A stretch of DNA of 6,458 nt from Lachnospiraceae bacterium UBA7054 (GCA_002492725.1 DLAF01000058.1:37696-44153); one strand, 5' to 3'. Positions 1 through 6,071 are shown, counted from the first letter of the stretch. Program-made: numbers and translations. Notes: generated from the sequence alone by a model not told the origin.

Positions 1-2655
1 GGTCTGCCCAAGGAGATGGCGATTGAGCTGTTTAAGCCCTTTGTGATGAAGGAGCTGGTATTCCGCGGCATTTCACAGAATATCAAGGCGGCCAAGAAGC
101 TGGTGGAAAGACTGGACACCCAGGTGTGGGATGTGCTGGAGGAGGTCATCAAGGAGCATCCGGTGATGTTGAACCGTGCGCCTACCCTGCACAGACTTGG
201 TATTCAGGCTTTCGAACCCATTCTGGTAGAAGGTAAGGCAATCAAGCTTCACCCGCTGGTTTGTACCGCTTTTAACGCCGACTTCGACGGTGACCAGATG
301 GCAGTTCACCTTCCTTTGTCCGTGGAGGCGCAGGCGGAGTGCAGATTCTTACTGCTCTCCCCGAATAACCTGTTAAAGCCTTCAGACGGCGGCCCGGTGG
401 CGGTGCCTTCGCAGGATATGGTGCTTGGTATCTACTATCTGACCCAGGAGAGACCCGGTGCGCTGGGAGAGGGCAAGTACTTTAAGAATGTGAACGAGGC
501 AATTCTTGCCTATGAGAATAAGGTGTGCACGCTTCACACCAGGATCACGGTCAGAGTTACCAAAAAGAACGCTGAAGGCGAGGAAGTTTCCGGCAATGTG
601 GAGTCCACGCTGGGGAGATTCCTCTTCAATGAAATTCTGCCGCAGGATCTTGGATTTGTGGATAGGAGCAACCCGGAGAATCTGCTGAAGCTTGAGGTGG
701 ATTTCCATGTTGGCAGAAAGCAGTTAAAGCAGATCCTTGAGAAGGTCATCAACATCCATGGCGCAGTACGTACGGCGGAGGTGCTCGATCTGATCAAGGC
801 GACCGGCTACAAGTATTCCACGCAGGCGGCAATGACCGTTTCCATTTCTGATATGACGGTGCCGGCGAAGAAGGCGGAGATGCTGGAAGCAGCGCAGGCG
901 ACGGTGGATAAACTTTCCATGAACTTCCGCAGGGGACTGATCACGGAGGAGGAGAGATATCACGCGGTGGTGGATACCTGGACTGAAACGGATAAAGAAT
1001 TGACCGAGGTGCTGCTTGCCGGTCTCGATAAATATAACAATATTTATATGATGGCGGATTCCGGTGCCCGTGGTTCCAACCAGCAGATCAAGCAGCTGGC
1101 AGGCATGCGCGGCCTGATGGCGGATACCACAGGTCGTACCATCGAGCTGCCGATCAAGTCGAATTTCCGTGAAGGACTGGATGTTCTGGAGTATTTTATG
1201 TCGGCGCACGGCGCACGGAAAGGTCTGTCCGATACCGCTCTGCGTACCGCCGATTCCGGATATCTGACCAGACGTATGGTGGACGTTTCTCAGGAGCTTA
1301 TTATTCGGGAGACCGACTGCTGTGAGGGCAGGGAAGAGCTTCCCGGTATGGTCGTCAAGGCGTTTATGGACGGCAAGGAGACCATTGAAGGCTTGAAAGA
1401 TAGAATCACGGGACGTTTCTCCTGTGAGGACATTAAAGATAAAAACGGTAAGATGATCGTAAAGAGAAACCATATGATCACGCCTGCCCGCGCGGAGAAG
1501 ATTTTGAGCGTCGGTGTGAATGAGAAGGGAGAACCGGTAGAGGAGATCAAGATTCGTACCATCCTTACCTGTCGCTCCCATGTGGGAATCTGCGCAAAGT
1601 GCTACGGTGCAAACATGGCGACAGGAGAGCCTGTTCAGGTCGGTGAGGCTGTCGGTATCATTGCGGCACAGTCCATCGGTGAGCCCGGTACACAGCTTAC
1701 CATGCGTACCTTCCATACCGGCGGTGTGGCAGGTGACGATATCACGCAGGGTCTTCCTCGTGTGGAGGAGCTTTTCGAGGCCCGCAAGCCGAAAGGACTG
1801 GCAATCATTGCGGAGTTTGGCGGCGTTGCGACTATTAAGGATACAAAGAAAAAGAGAGAGATTCTCATCAGCAATGACGAGACCGGTGAGGCAAAGACTT
1901 ACCTGATTCCTTACGGATCCCGAATCAAGGTAGTGGACGGTGCAACGCTGGAGGCCGGCGATGAGCTTACCGAAGGTAGTGTCAATCCGCATGATCTCTT
2001 AAAGATCAAAGGCATCCGTGCGGTGCAGGATTATATGCTCAGAGAGGTACAGAGAGTGTATCGCCTGCAGGGTGTGGATATTTCCGACAAACACATCGAG
2101 GTCATCGTGCGTCAGATGCTGAAAAAGGTCCGCATCGAGGAGAGCGGTGACACGGATTTCCTGCCGGGTACCCTTGTGGATGTGCTGGACTATGAAGATA
2201 TGAATGAAGCGCTTGTGAAAGAGGGCAAGGAACCTGCGGATGGCAAGCAGATTTTGCTTGGTATCACCAAGGCGGCGCTGGCGACCGACTCCTTCCTGTC
2301 GGCGGCATCCTTCCAGGAGACCACAAAGGTGCTCACGGAAGCAGCCATCAAGGGGAAGGTAGACTCCCTGATTGGCCTGAAGGAGAATGTTATCATCGGT
2401 AAGCTGATTCCGGCAGGTACGGGCATGAGGCGTTACCGTGACACCAGACTCAGCACGGACGAGAATCTGTTAAGCCGTCTGCGCATGGATGATGAGATAT
2501 CCTTTGACGACGGGGTGGAAGACGAGGATGACGATCTGGAACTGACCGAGGAGCTGGAGGACATCGAAGACATCACAGATGAGGACTTCGATGACGGCAT
2601 CGAGGATGAGGAGCTCACGGAAGCGCTCGACGAGGAACTGGAACCGGTAGAATAA
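1..2655 (+). CDS. rpoC: DNA-directed RNA polymerase subunit beta' (5'-truncated by the window edge)
   Basis: The catalytic beta' subunit of RNA polymerase. The frame is open from base 1 (GLPKEMAIELFKPF...), so the gene begins upstream and the ATG at 16 is an internal methionine. 884 codons are present; by alignment from memory about 360 N-terminal residues (zinc ribbon, clamp start) are missing. Visible in order: the NADFDGDQM active-site loop (274-300), whose three Asp hold the catalytic Mg2+; DSGARGS (1057-1077); the bridge helix (about 1171-1275, with HGARKGLSDTALRTA); the second zinc site, Cys at 1318 or 1321 plus CX6CX2C at 1570, 1591 and 1600; the trigger loop MRTFHTGGVA (1702-1731), which runs straight into DDITQGLPRVEELFEARKPKG without the SI3 insertion of E. 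coli; and the conserved C-terminal block ASFQETTKVLTEAAIKGK ending in GTGMRRYRD. A 55-residue acidic tail follows. It stops at TAA, just upstream of a terminator-like repeat. Identity is certain. Confidence 0.99.
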   Translation, partial: GLPKEMAIELFKPFVMKELVFRGISQNIKAAKKLVERLDTQVWDVLEEVIKEHPVMLNRAPTLHRLGIQAFEPILVEGKAIKLHPLVCTAFNADFDGDQMAVHLPLSVEAQAECRFLLLSPNNLLKPSDGGPVAVPSQDMVLGIYYLTQERPGALGEGKYFKNVNEAILAYENKVCTLHTRITVRVTKKNAEGEEVSGNVESTLGRFLFNEILPQDLGFVDRSNPENLLKLEVDFHVGRKQLKQILEKVINIHGAVRTAEVLDLIKATGYKYSTQAAMTVSISDMTVPAKKAEMLEAAQATVDKLSMNFRRGLITEEERYHAVVDTWTETDKELTEVLLAGLDKYNNIYMMADSGARGSNQQIKQLAGMRGLMADTTGRTIELPIKSNFREGLDVLEYFMSAHGARKGLSDTALRTADSGYLTRRMVDVSQELIIRETDCCEGREELPGMVVKAFMDGKETIEGLKDRITGRFSCEDIKDKNGKMIVKRNHMITPARAEKILSVGVNEKGEPVEEIKIRTILTCRSHVGICAKCYGANMATGEPVQVGEAVGIIAAQSIGEPGTQLTMRTFHTGGVAGDDITQGLPRVEELFEARKPKGLAIIAEFGGVATIKDTKKKREILISNDETGEAKTYLIPYGSRIKVVDGATLEAGDELTEGSVNPHDLLKIKGIRAVQDYMLREVQRVYRLQGVDISDKHIEVIVRQMLKKVRIEESGDTDFLPGTLVDVLDYEDMNEALVKEGKEPADGKQILLGITKAALATDSFLSAASFQETTKVLTEAAIKGKVDSLIGLKENVIIGKLIPAGTGMRRYRDTRLSTDENLLSRLRMDDEISFDDGVEDEDDDLELTEELEDIEDITDEDFDDGIEDEELTEALDEELEPVE
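2488..2652 (+). other. Acidic C-terminal tail of beta' with an internal repeat
   Basis: The last 55 residues of beta' contain 33 Asp or Glu and no Lys or Arg. They directly follow a basic segment (RRYRDTRLSTDENLLSRLRM). Two copies of FDDG(V/I)EDE lie 28 codons apart (2503-2526 and 2587-2610), each followed by Leu-Thr-Glu elements, so the tail looks partly duplicated; the copies differ at many synonymous positions, so the duplication is not recent. Sequence this charged is probably disordered. The rest of the conserved beta' C-terminus, near which the omega subunit binds in known structures, is complete before the tail begins. Its function is not known to me. Confidence 0.85.
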
Positions 2656-2657
2656 CC

Positions 2658-2705
2658 AAAAATAAATAAAAGTGTATTGACAACGCATTCATGGGCAAGT
2701 ATACT
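2658..2705 (+). promoter_or_regulatory. Strong sigma-A-type promoter for rpsL-rpsG-fusA
   Basis: The -35 box is TTGACA (2677-2682, perfect consensus), followed by a 17-bp spacer (2683-2699) and the -10 box TATACT (2700-2705, one mismatch to TATAAT). An A-rich tract, AAAAATAAATAAAA (2658-2671), lies just upstream where an UP element would contact the alpha subunits. There is no TGn extended -10. The expected start of transcription is near A2711 or G2712, giving a leader of about 80 nt before rpsL. The promoter shares bases with a terminator-like inverted repeat (2682-2736). The start site is inferred from spacing only. Confidence 0.85.
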
Positions 2706-2736
2706 AGGGTAGTGTGCACATGAATGCGTTTTTTTT
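2682..2736 (+). terminator. Rho-independent terminator for rpoC, overlapping the rpsL promoter
   Basis: The arms AACGCATTCATG (2682-2693) and CATGAATGCGTT (2719-2730) are perfect 12-bp inverted complements. After one mismatch (G2694/A2718) they extend inward by three more pairs (2695-2697 with 2715-2717), leaving a 17-nt loop (2698-2714). Eight T residues (2729-2736) follow or overlap the base of the stem, as in intrinsic terminators. It starts 27 bp after the rpoC stop codon, a normal place for a terminator. The loop is larger than usual because it holds the -10 box of the next promoter. On the opposite strand no T-run follows the stem, so it should act only on + strand transcripts. Confidence 0.75.
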
Positions 2737-2744
2737 GTGCGCAC
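2712..2744 (+). promoter_or_regulatory. Possible 5'-terminal hairpin of the rpsL mRNA leader
   Basis: GTGTGCAC (2712-2719) can pair with GTGCGCAC (2737-2744): eight pairs including one G-U, closing a 17-nt loop (2720-2736). The first paired base coincides with the transcription start predicted from the promoter, so the mRNA would begin with a stem. Such 5' stems are known to protect some Gram-positive mRNAs from decay; whether this one does is inference. It competes with the terminator stem, because the right arm of the terminator lies in its loop. Confidence 0.45.
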
Positions 2745-2777
2745 AGAAATATAATTCCATTTACATTCTTACTAAAC

Positions 2778-2786
2778 AGGAGGTGA
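2778..2786 (+). promoter_or_regulatory. Ribosome binding site that fixes the rpsL start
   Basis: AGGAGGTGA is a near-perfect complement to the 3' end of 16S rRNA and sits 5 nt before ATG 2792. It rules out the in-frame upstream candidates GTG 2714 and ATG 2720, which have no such site and lie at the very 5' end of the predicted transcript. Confidence 0.9.
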
Positions 2787-2791
2787 AAAGA

Positions 2792-3205
2792 ATGCCAACA
2801 TTTAACCAGTTAGTCAGGAAGGGACGTCAGACATCCGTAAAGAAGTCCACGGCGCCCGCATTGTTAAAGGGGTACAATTCCCTGCACAAGGCGGCTACCG
2901 ACACGGCTTCCCCGCAGAAGAGAGGTGTCTGCACCGCTGTCAAGACAGCAACCCCGAAGAAGCCTAACTCAGCGCTTAGAAAGATCGCCAGAGTGCGTCT
3001 TTCCAACGGAATCGAAGTGACAAGCTACATTCCCGGCGAGGGTCATAACCTGCAGGAGCACAGCGTTGTCCTGATCCGTGGCGGAAGAGTCAAGGACTTA
3101 CCCGGTACCAGATACCACATCATCAGAGGTACGTTAGATACCGCGGGGGTCGCTAACAGAAAGCAGGCTCGTTCCAAGTACGGCGCTAAGAGACCCAAGA
3201 AGTAA
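2792..3205 (+). CDS. rpsL: 30S ribosomal protein S12
   Basis: S12 sits at the decoding centre of the small subunit and takes part in reading accuracy. The product has 137 aa and begins MPTFNQLVRKGRQ, the normal S12 N-terminus. It contains the Gram-positive insertion KGYNSLHKAATDTA (residues 26-39), absent from the 124-residue E. coli protein, and then SPQKRGVC. The two signature loops are intact: TPKKPNSALRK (Lys56 corresponds to E. coli Lys42, a classic streptomycin-resistance site) and GGRVKDLPG (Lys101 and Asp102 correspond to Lys87 and Asp88; the Asp is the methylthiolation site in species with RimO). Both carry the wild-type, drug-sensitive residues. Thr106 replaces the more usual Val after DLPG. 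The C-terminus RSKYGAKRPKK is complete, with TAA at 3203. It is first in its own transcription unit, behind a strong promoter and ribosome binding site. Confidence 0.98.
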   Translation: MPTFNQLVRKGRQTSVKKSTAPALLKGYNSLHKAATDTASPQKRGVCTAVKTATPKKPNSALRKIARVRLSNGIEVTSYIPGEGHNLQEHSVVLIRGGRVKDLPGTRYHIIRGTLDTAGVANRKQARSKYGAKRPKK

Positions 3206-3353
3206 GATTCGGGTCAGGTCAGTACCACAAACAGAACTAATTTAGTGTTGGGATTTTTTTCGAATATATTTTTATATTAATAGAAGAAATACCGCACGAA
3301 CACATTGAATTAGAGGACACATGTGAGTACCTTAGATCTATTATTTTATGAAT
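3206..3353 (+). other. AT-rich rpsL-rpsG intercistronic region with weak hairpins
   Basis: The rpsL-rpsG gap is 163 bp, long for adjacent ribosomal protein genes. It holds an imperfect hairpin (3232-3239 with 3243-3250; one mismatch, one G-U, 3-nt loop) followed after GGA by T7 (3254-3260), which could be a weak attenuator. Next is a perfect but A/T-only hairpin, AATATA/TATATT (3263-3268 and 3273-3278) with a TTTT loop. CCTTA (3330-3334) can pair with TAAGG (3353-3357), covering part of the rpsG ribosome binding site. No convincing promoter was found: TTGGGA (3248) to TATATT (3273) has a 19-bp spacer, and TTGAAT (3305) faces only TACCTT. No open reading frame of interest lies here. In E. coli S7 represses translation by binding this gap; I see no proof of the same here. 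Confidence 0.4.
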
Positions 3354-3360
3354 AAGGAGG
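3354..3360 (+). promoter_or_regulatory. Ribosome binding site that selects the rpsG GTG start
   Basis: AAGGAGG lies 8 nt before GTG 3369. The in-frame ATG at 3348 overlaps and precedes this site, so it cannot use it; that ATG would also add seven residues (MNKEGRI) not found in S7 proteins. Confidence 0.9.
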
Positions 3361-3368
3361 GAAGAATC

Positions 3369-3839
3369 GTGCCACGTAAAGGACATATTCCAAAGAGGGA
3401 TGTATTAGCAGATCCCTTATACAACAATAAGGTTGTTACGAAACTTATCAACAACGTTATGCTGGATGGTAAGAAGGGCGTAGCACAGAAAATTGTTTAT
3501 GGCGCATTTGCAAAGGTGGAAGAGAAGGCAGGCAAGCCGGCAATTGACGTCTTCGAGGAGGCTATGAATAACATCATGCCCCTTTTGGAGGTAAAGGCGA
3601 GACGTATCGGCGGTGCTACCTATCAGGTGCCGATCGAAGTCCGTCCGGACAGAAGACAGGCTCTTGCACTTCGCTGGCTGGTCATGTTCTCTCGTAAGAG
3701 AGGGGAAAAGACCATGGAGCAGAGACTTGCAAATGAAATCCTGGACGCTGCCAACAACACCGGCGCAGCGGTCAAGAGAAAAGAAGATATGCACAAGATG
3801 GCAGAGGCGAACAAGGCTTTTGCGCACTATCGGTTCTAA
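3369..3839 (+). CDS. rpsG: 30S ribosomal protein S7
   Basis: S7 is the primary binding protein that nucleates folding of the 3' (head) domain of 16S rRNA and lies next to the tRNA exit site. The start is GTG, read as Met, chosen because it gives the family N-terminus MPRKGHIPKRDVLADP and has AAGGAGG 8 nt upstream. The product has 156 aa, the usual length. Visible blocks: LINNVMLDGKKGVAQKIVY (residues 26-44), the beta-hairpin region LLEVKARRIGGATYQVPIEV (about 72-91), ALRWLV, RGEKTMEQRLANEILDAANN, and the C-terminus HKMAEANKAFAHYRF. Nothing is missing or disrupted. The TAA at 3837 almost touches the fusA ribosome binding site, and only 15 bp separate the two genes, so S7 and EF-G translation are probably coupled. 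In E. coli S7 is the autoregulator of the str operon; that role is not demonstrated by this sequence. Confidence 0.98.
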   Translation: MPRKGHIPKRDVLADPLYNNKVVTKLINNVMLDGKKGVAQKIVYGAFAKVEEKAGKPAIDVFEEAMNNIMPLLEVKARRIGGATYQVPIEVRPDRRQALALRWLVMFSRKRGEKTMEQRLANEILDAANNTGAAVKRKEDMHKMAEANKAFAHYRF

Positions 3840-3840
3840 A

Positions 3841-3846
3841 AGGAGG
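3841..3846 (+). promoter_or_regulatory. Ribosome binding site for the TTG start of fusA
   Basis: AGGAGG begins 2 bases after the rpsG stop and lies 8 nt before TTG 3855. The short spacing suggests that ribosomes finishing rpsG can re-start on fusA. No ATG or GTG in frame near here would give the known EF-G N-terminus. Confidence 0.88.
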
Positions 3847-3854
3847 AGAAAACC

Positions 3855-5972
3855 TTGGCTGGAAGAGAATATCCACTAGAGAGAACCAGAAATATCGGTA
3901 TTATGGCTCATATCGATGCGGGTAAGACCACGTTGACAGAGCGTATCCTTTATTATACTGGCGTAAACTACAAGATCGGCGATACGCACGAGGGTACTGC
4001 CACCATGGACTGGATGGAGCAGGAGCAGGAGAGAGGTATCACGATCACATCAGCCGCAACCACGTGCCACTGGACGCTGGAAGAGAACTGCAAGCCCAAG
4101 CCCGGTGCATTGGAGCATCGTATCAATATCATTGATACTCCCGGTCACGTAGACTTCACGGTAGAGGTCGAGCGTTCACTCCGTGTACTGGATGGTGCCG
4201 TAGGCGTATTTTGTGCAAAGGGCGGCGTGGAGCCACAGTCAGAGAACGTGTGGAGACAGGCTGATACCTACAATGTTCCCAGAATGGCGTTTATTAACAA
4301 GATGGATATCCTGGGCGCCAATTTCTACGGAGCAGTAGATCAGATCAGAAACAGATTGGGTAAAAATGCGATCATTCTCCAGCTGCCGATCGGCAAAGAG
4401 GATGATTTCAAAGGAATCATCGATTTGTTTGAGATGAAGGCCTATATCTATAATGATGATAAGGGTGAAGATATCACCATTACGGAGATCCCGGCCGACA
4501 TGGCAGATGATGCCGCTCTCTATCATGATGAGCTGGTGGAGAAAGTCTGCGAGTTGGATGATGATCTGACAATGATGTACCTGGAGGGCGAGGAGCCTTC
4601 CGTAGAAGATATGAAGAAGGCGCTGCGCAAGGGCACTTGTAATTGTACGGCGGTTCCCGTATGCTGCGGTTCCGCTTACAGAAACAAGGGCGTGCAGAAG
4701 CTTCTGGATGCAGTTCTTGAGTATATGCCTGCACCGACCGATATCGAGGCAATCAAAGGCACCGATATGGAAGGCAATGAGATCGTGAGACATTCCTCTG
4801 ACGAGGAGCCTTTCGCAGCGCTGGCATTCAAGATCATGGCGGATCCCTTCGTGGGTAAGCTCGCGTTCTTCCGCGTGTACTCCGGAACCTGTAACTCCGG
4901 TTCCTATGTGTACAATGCGACCAAGGATAAGAAAGAGCGTATCGGCCGTATCCTGCAGATGCACGCGAACAAGAGAGCAGAGCTTGAAAAGGTGTACTCC
5001 GGTGATATTGCGGCAGCGGTAGGATTTAAGTTCACCGCAACCGGTGATACTATTTGTGACGAGCAGCATCCTGTTATTCTGGAGTCCATGGAATTTCCCG
5101 AGCCCGTTATCGAGCTGGCAATCGAGCCGAAGACCAAGGCAGGCCAGGGCAAGATGGGCGAGGCGCTTGCGAAGCTGGCGGAAGAAGACCCGACCTTCCG
5201 TGCACACACCGATCCGGAGACGGGCCAGACCATTATTGCAGGTATGGGTGAGCTGCATCTGGAGATCATTGTTGACAGACTGCTGCGTGAGTTTAAGGTC
5301 GAGGCAAACGTGGGCGCACCTCAGGTTGCGTACAAGGAGACCTTTACCAAGCCGGTCGATCAGGAATACAAGTATGCGAAGCAGTCCGGCGGTCGTGGTC
5401 AGTATGGTCACTGTAAGGTGAAATTCGAGCCCATGGATCCCAATGGCGAGGAAACCTTCAAATTTGAAAGCTCCGTTGTCGGCGGCGCAATCCCGAAGGA
5501 GTATATCCCGGCTGTGGGCGAGGGTATCGAGGAGGCTTCCAAGGCAGGTATCCTTGGCGGATTCCCTGTACTTGGCGTATCTGCAAATGTGTACGACGGT
5601 TCTTACCATGAGGTCGACTCGTCCGAGATGGCGTTCCACATTGCAGGCTCCATGTGCTTCAAGGAGGCAATGAAGAAGGCGAATCCCGTTCTTCTTGAGC
5701 CCATCATGAAGGTAGAGGTTACGATGCCCGAGGAGTATATGGGCGACGTGATCGGCGACATCAACTCCCGCCGCGGCAGGATTGAGGGCATGGAAGATAT
5801 CGGCGGCGGCAAGATGGTAAAAGGTTATGTGCCGCTTGCGGAAATGTTCGGTTATTCCACCGATCTGCGTTCCAAGACACAGGGACGAGGCAACTACTCC
5901 ATGTTCTTCGAAAAGTACGAGCAGGTGCCTAAGAATGTACAGGAAAAGGTCTTGGCGGCAAAGAGCAAGTAA
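3855..5972 (+). CDS. fusA: Translation elongation factor G
   Basis: EF-G is the GTPase that moves tRNAs and mRNA through the ribosome and, with ribosome recycling factor, splits ribosomes after termination. The 705-aa product begins at TTG (MAGREYPLERTRNIGIMAHID). GTPase motifs: P-loop AHIDAGKT (18-25), switch I RGITITSAATT (60-70), DTPGH (94-98, with the catalytic-loop His98), NKMD (148-151) and GSA (272-274). Domain II onward is full length: GELHLE with His468, the site matching fusidic-acid contact His457 of S. aureus; GGRGQYGHCKVKFEP in domain IV; and the domain IV tip YDGSYHEVDSSE with His585, corresponding to E. coli His583, which reaches the decoding centre. Unusual points are a 14-residue loop after switch I (74-87) and four Cys in ten residues (262-271). 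It ends with tandem stops TAATAA. The housekeeping form is indicated by operon position and intact motifs, rather than a TetM-type protection protein. Confidence 0.99.
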   Translation: MAGREYPLERTRNIGIMAHIDAGKTTLTERILYYTGVNYKIGDTHEGTATMDWMEQEQERGITITSAATTCHWTLEENCKPKPGALEHRINIIDTPGHVDFTVEVERSLRVLDGAVGVFCAKGGVEPQSENVWRQADTYNVPRMAFINKMDILGANFYGAVDQIRNRLGKNAIILQLPIGKEDDFKGIIDLFEMKAYIYNDDKGEDITITEIPADMADDAALYHDELVEKVCELDDDLTMMYLEGEEPSVEDMKKALRKGTCNCTAVPVCCGSAYRNKGVQKLLDAVLEYMPAPTDIEAIKGTDMEGNEIVRHSSDEEPFAALAFKIMADPFVGKLAFFRVYSGTCNSGSYVYNATKDKKERIGRILQMHANKRAELEKVYSGDIAAAVGFKFTATGDTICDEQHPVILESMEFPEPVIELAIEPKTKAGQGKMGEALAKLAEEDPTFRAHTDPETGQTIIAGMGELHLEIIVDRLLREFKVEANVGAPQVAYKETFTKPVDQEYKYAKQSGGRGQYGHCKVKFEPMDPNGEETFKFESSVVGGAIPKEYIPAVGEGIEEASKAGILGGFPVLGVSANVYDGSYHEVDSSEMAFHIAGSMCFKEAMKKANPVLLEPIMKVEVTMPEEYMGDVIGDINSRRGRIEGMEDIGGGKMVKGYVPLAEMFGYSTDLRSKTQGRGNYSMFFEKYEQVPKNVQEKVLAAKSK

Positions 5973-5985
5973 TAAAAGAAAAAGC

Positions 5986-6014
5986 TTGAAAAACTTGGCA
6001 ATCTTTACTATAAT
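5986..6014 (+). promoter_or_regulatory. Internal sigma-A-type promoter for tuf
   Basis: TTGAAA (5986-5991, five of six to consensus), a 17-bp spacer (5992-6008) and a perfect TATAAT (6009-6014) form a strong promoter inside the 115-bp fusA-tuf gap. An A-rich stretch (5973-5983) lies upstream, as in UP elements. The likely start is about A6020 to A6022, giving a leader of roughly 67 nt. ATCTTT (6001-6006) and AAAGAT (6016-6021) form an inverted repeat around the -10 box. No clear terminator separates fusA from tuf, so tuf is probably transcribed both from upstream and from this promoter. Confidence 0.82.
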
Positions 6015-6028
6015 CAAAGATAGCTGAT

Positions 6029-6045
6029 TGATTTTCAGGAAATCA
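6029..6045 (+). promoter_or_regulatory. Small hairpin in the predicted tuf leader
   Basis: TGATTT (6029-6034) and AAATCA (6040-6045) pair perfectly around a TCAGG loop. The stem is rich in A-U pairs and there is no T-run after it, so it is not a terminator. It lies 27 nt before the tuf ribosome binding site and does not cover it. It may be chance in AT-rich sequence. Confidence 0.25.
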
Positions 6046-6071
6046 TTGTAACAGGGAAAGTAAATCATATT

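Noticed and set aside
724..1992. A 422-codon open frame on the - strand inside rpoC
   Set aside because: Opposite conserved beta' sequence including the bridge helix and trigger loop; no family resemblance and no ribosome binding site evident upstream. Antisense shadow.
2714..2791. GTG 2714 or ATG 2720 as the rpsL start, adding up to 26 residues
   Set aside because: Both lie at the predicted 5' end of the mRNA without a ribosome binding site, the added residues are unlike S12, and ATG 2792 has AGGAGGTGA and the standard N-terminus.
2720..2791. A leader peptide or attenuator peptide upstream of rpsL
   Set aside because: The frame from ATG 2720 runs without a stop into rpsL, has no ribosome binding site, and shows no run of regulatory codons.
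2957..3097. Streptomycin-resistance mutations in S12
   Set aside because: Lys56 and Lys101, which match E. coli Lys42 and Lys87, are wild type, as are the neighbouring PKKPN and GRVKDLPG residues.
3248..3278. A separate promoter for rpsG
   Set aside because: TTGGGA to TATATT has a 19-bp spacer in a stretch so AT-rich that such matches are expected by chance; TTGAAT 3305 lacks a good -10 box.
3318..3325. Palindrome CACATGTG as an operator
   Set aside because: A single 8-bp palindrome is expected by chance in this length of sequence and no promoter overlaps it.
3348..3368. ATG 3348 as the rpsG start
   Set aside because: It precedes the AAGGAGG site rather than following it, and would add seven residues foreign to S7; GTG 3369 gives the family N-terminus.
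3855..5972. EF-G as a tetracycline-resistance ribosomal protection protein or a fusidic-acid-resistant paralogue
   Set aside because: Operon position, full housekeeping motifs, the intact domain IV tip and the wild-type His468 all fit ordinary EF-G.
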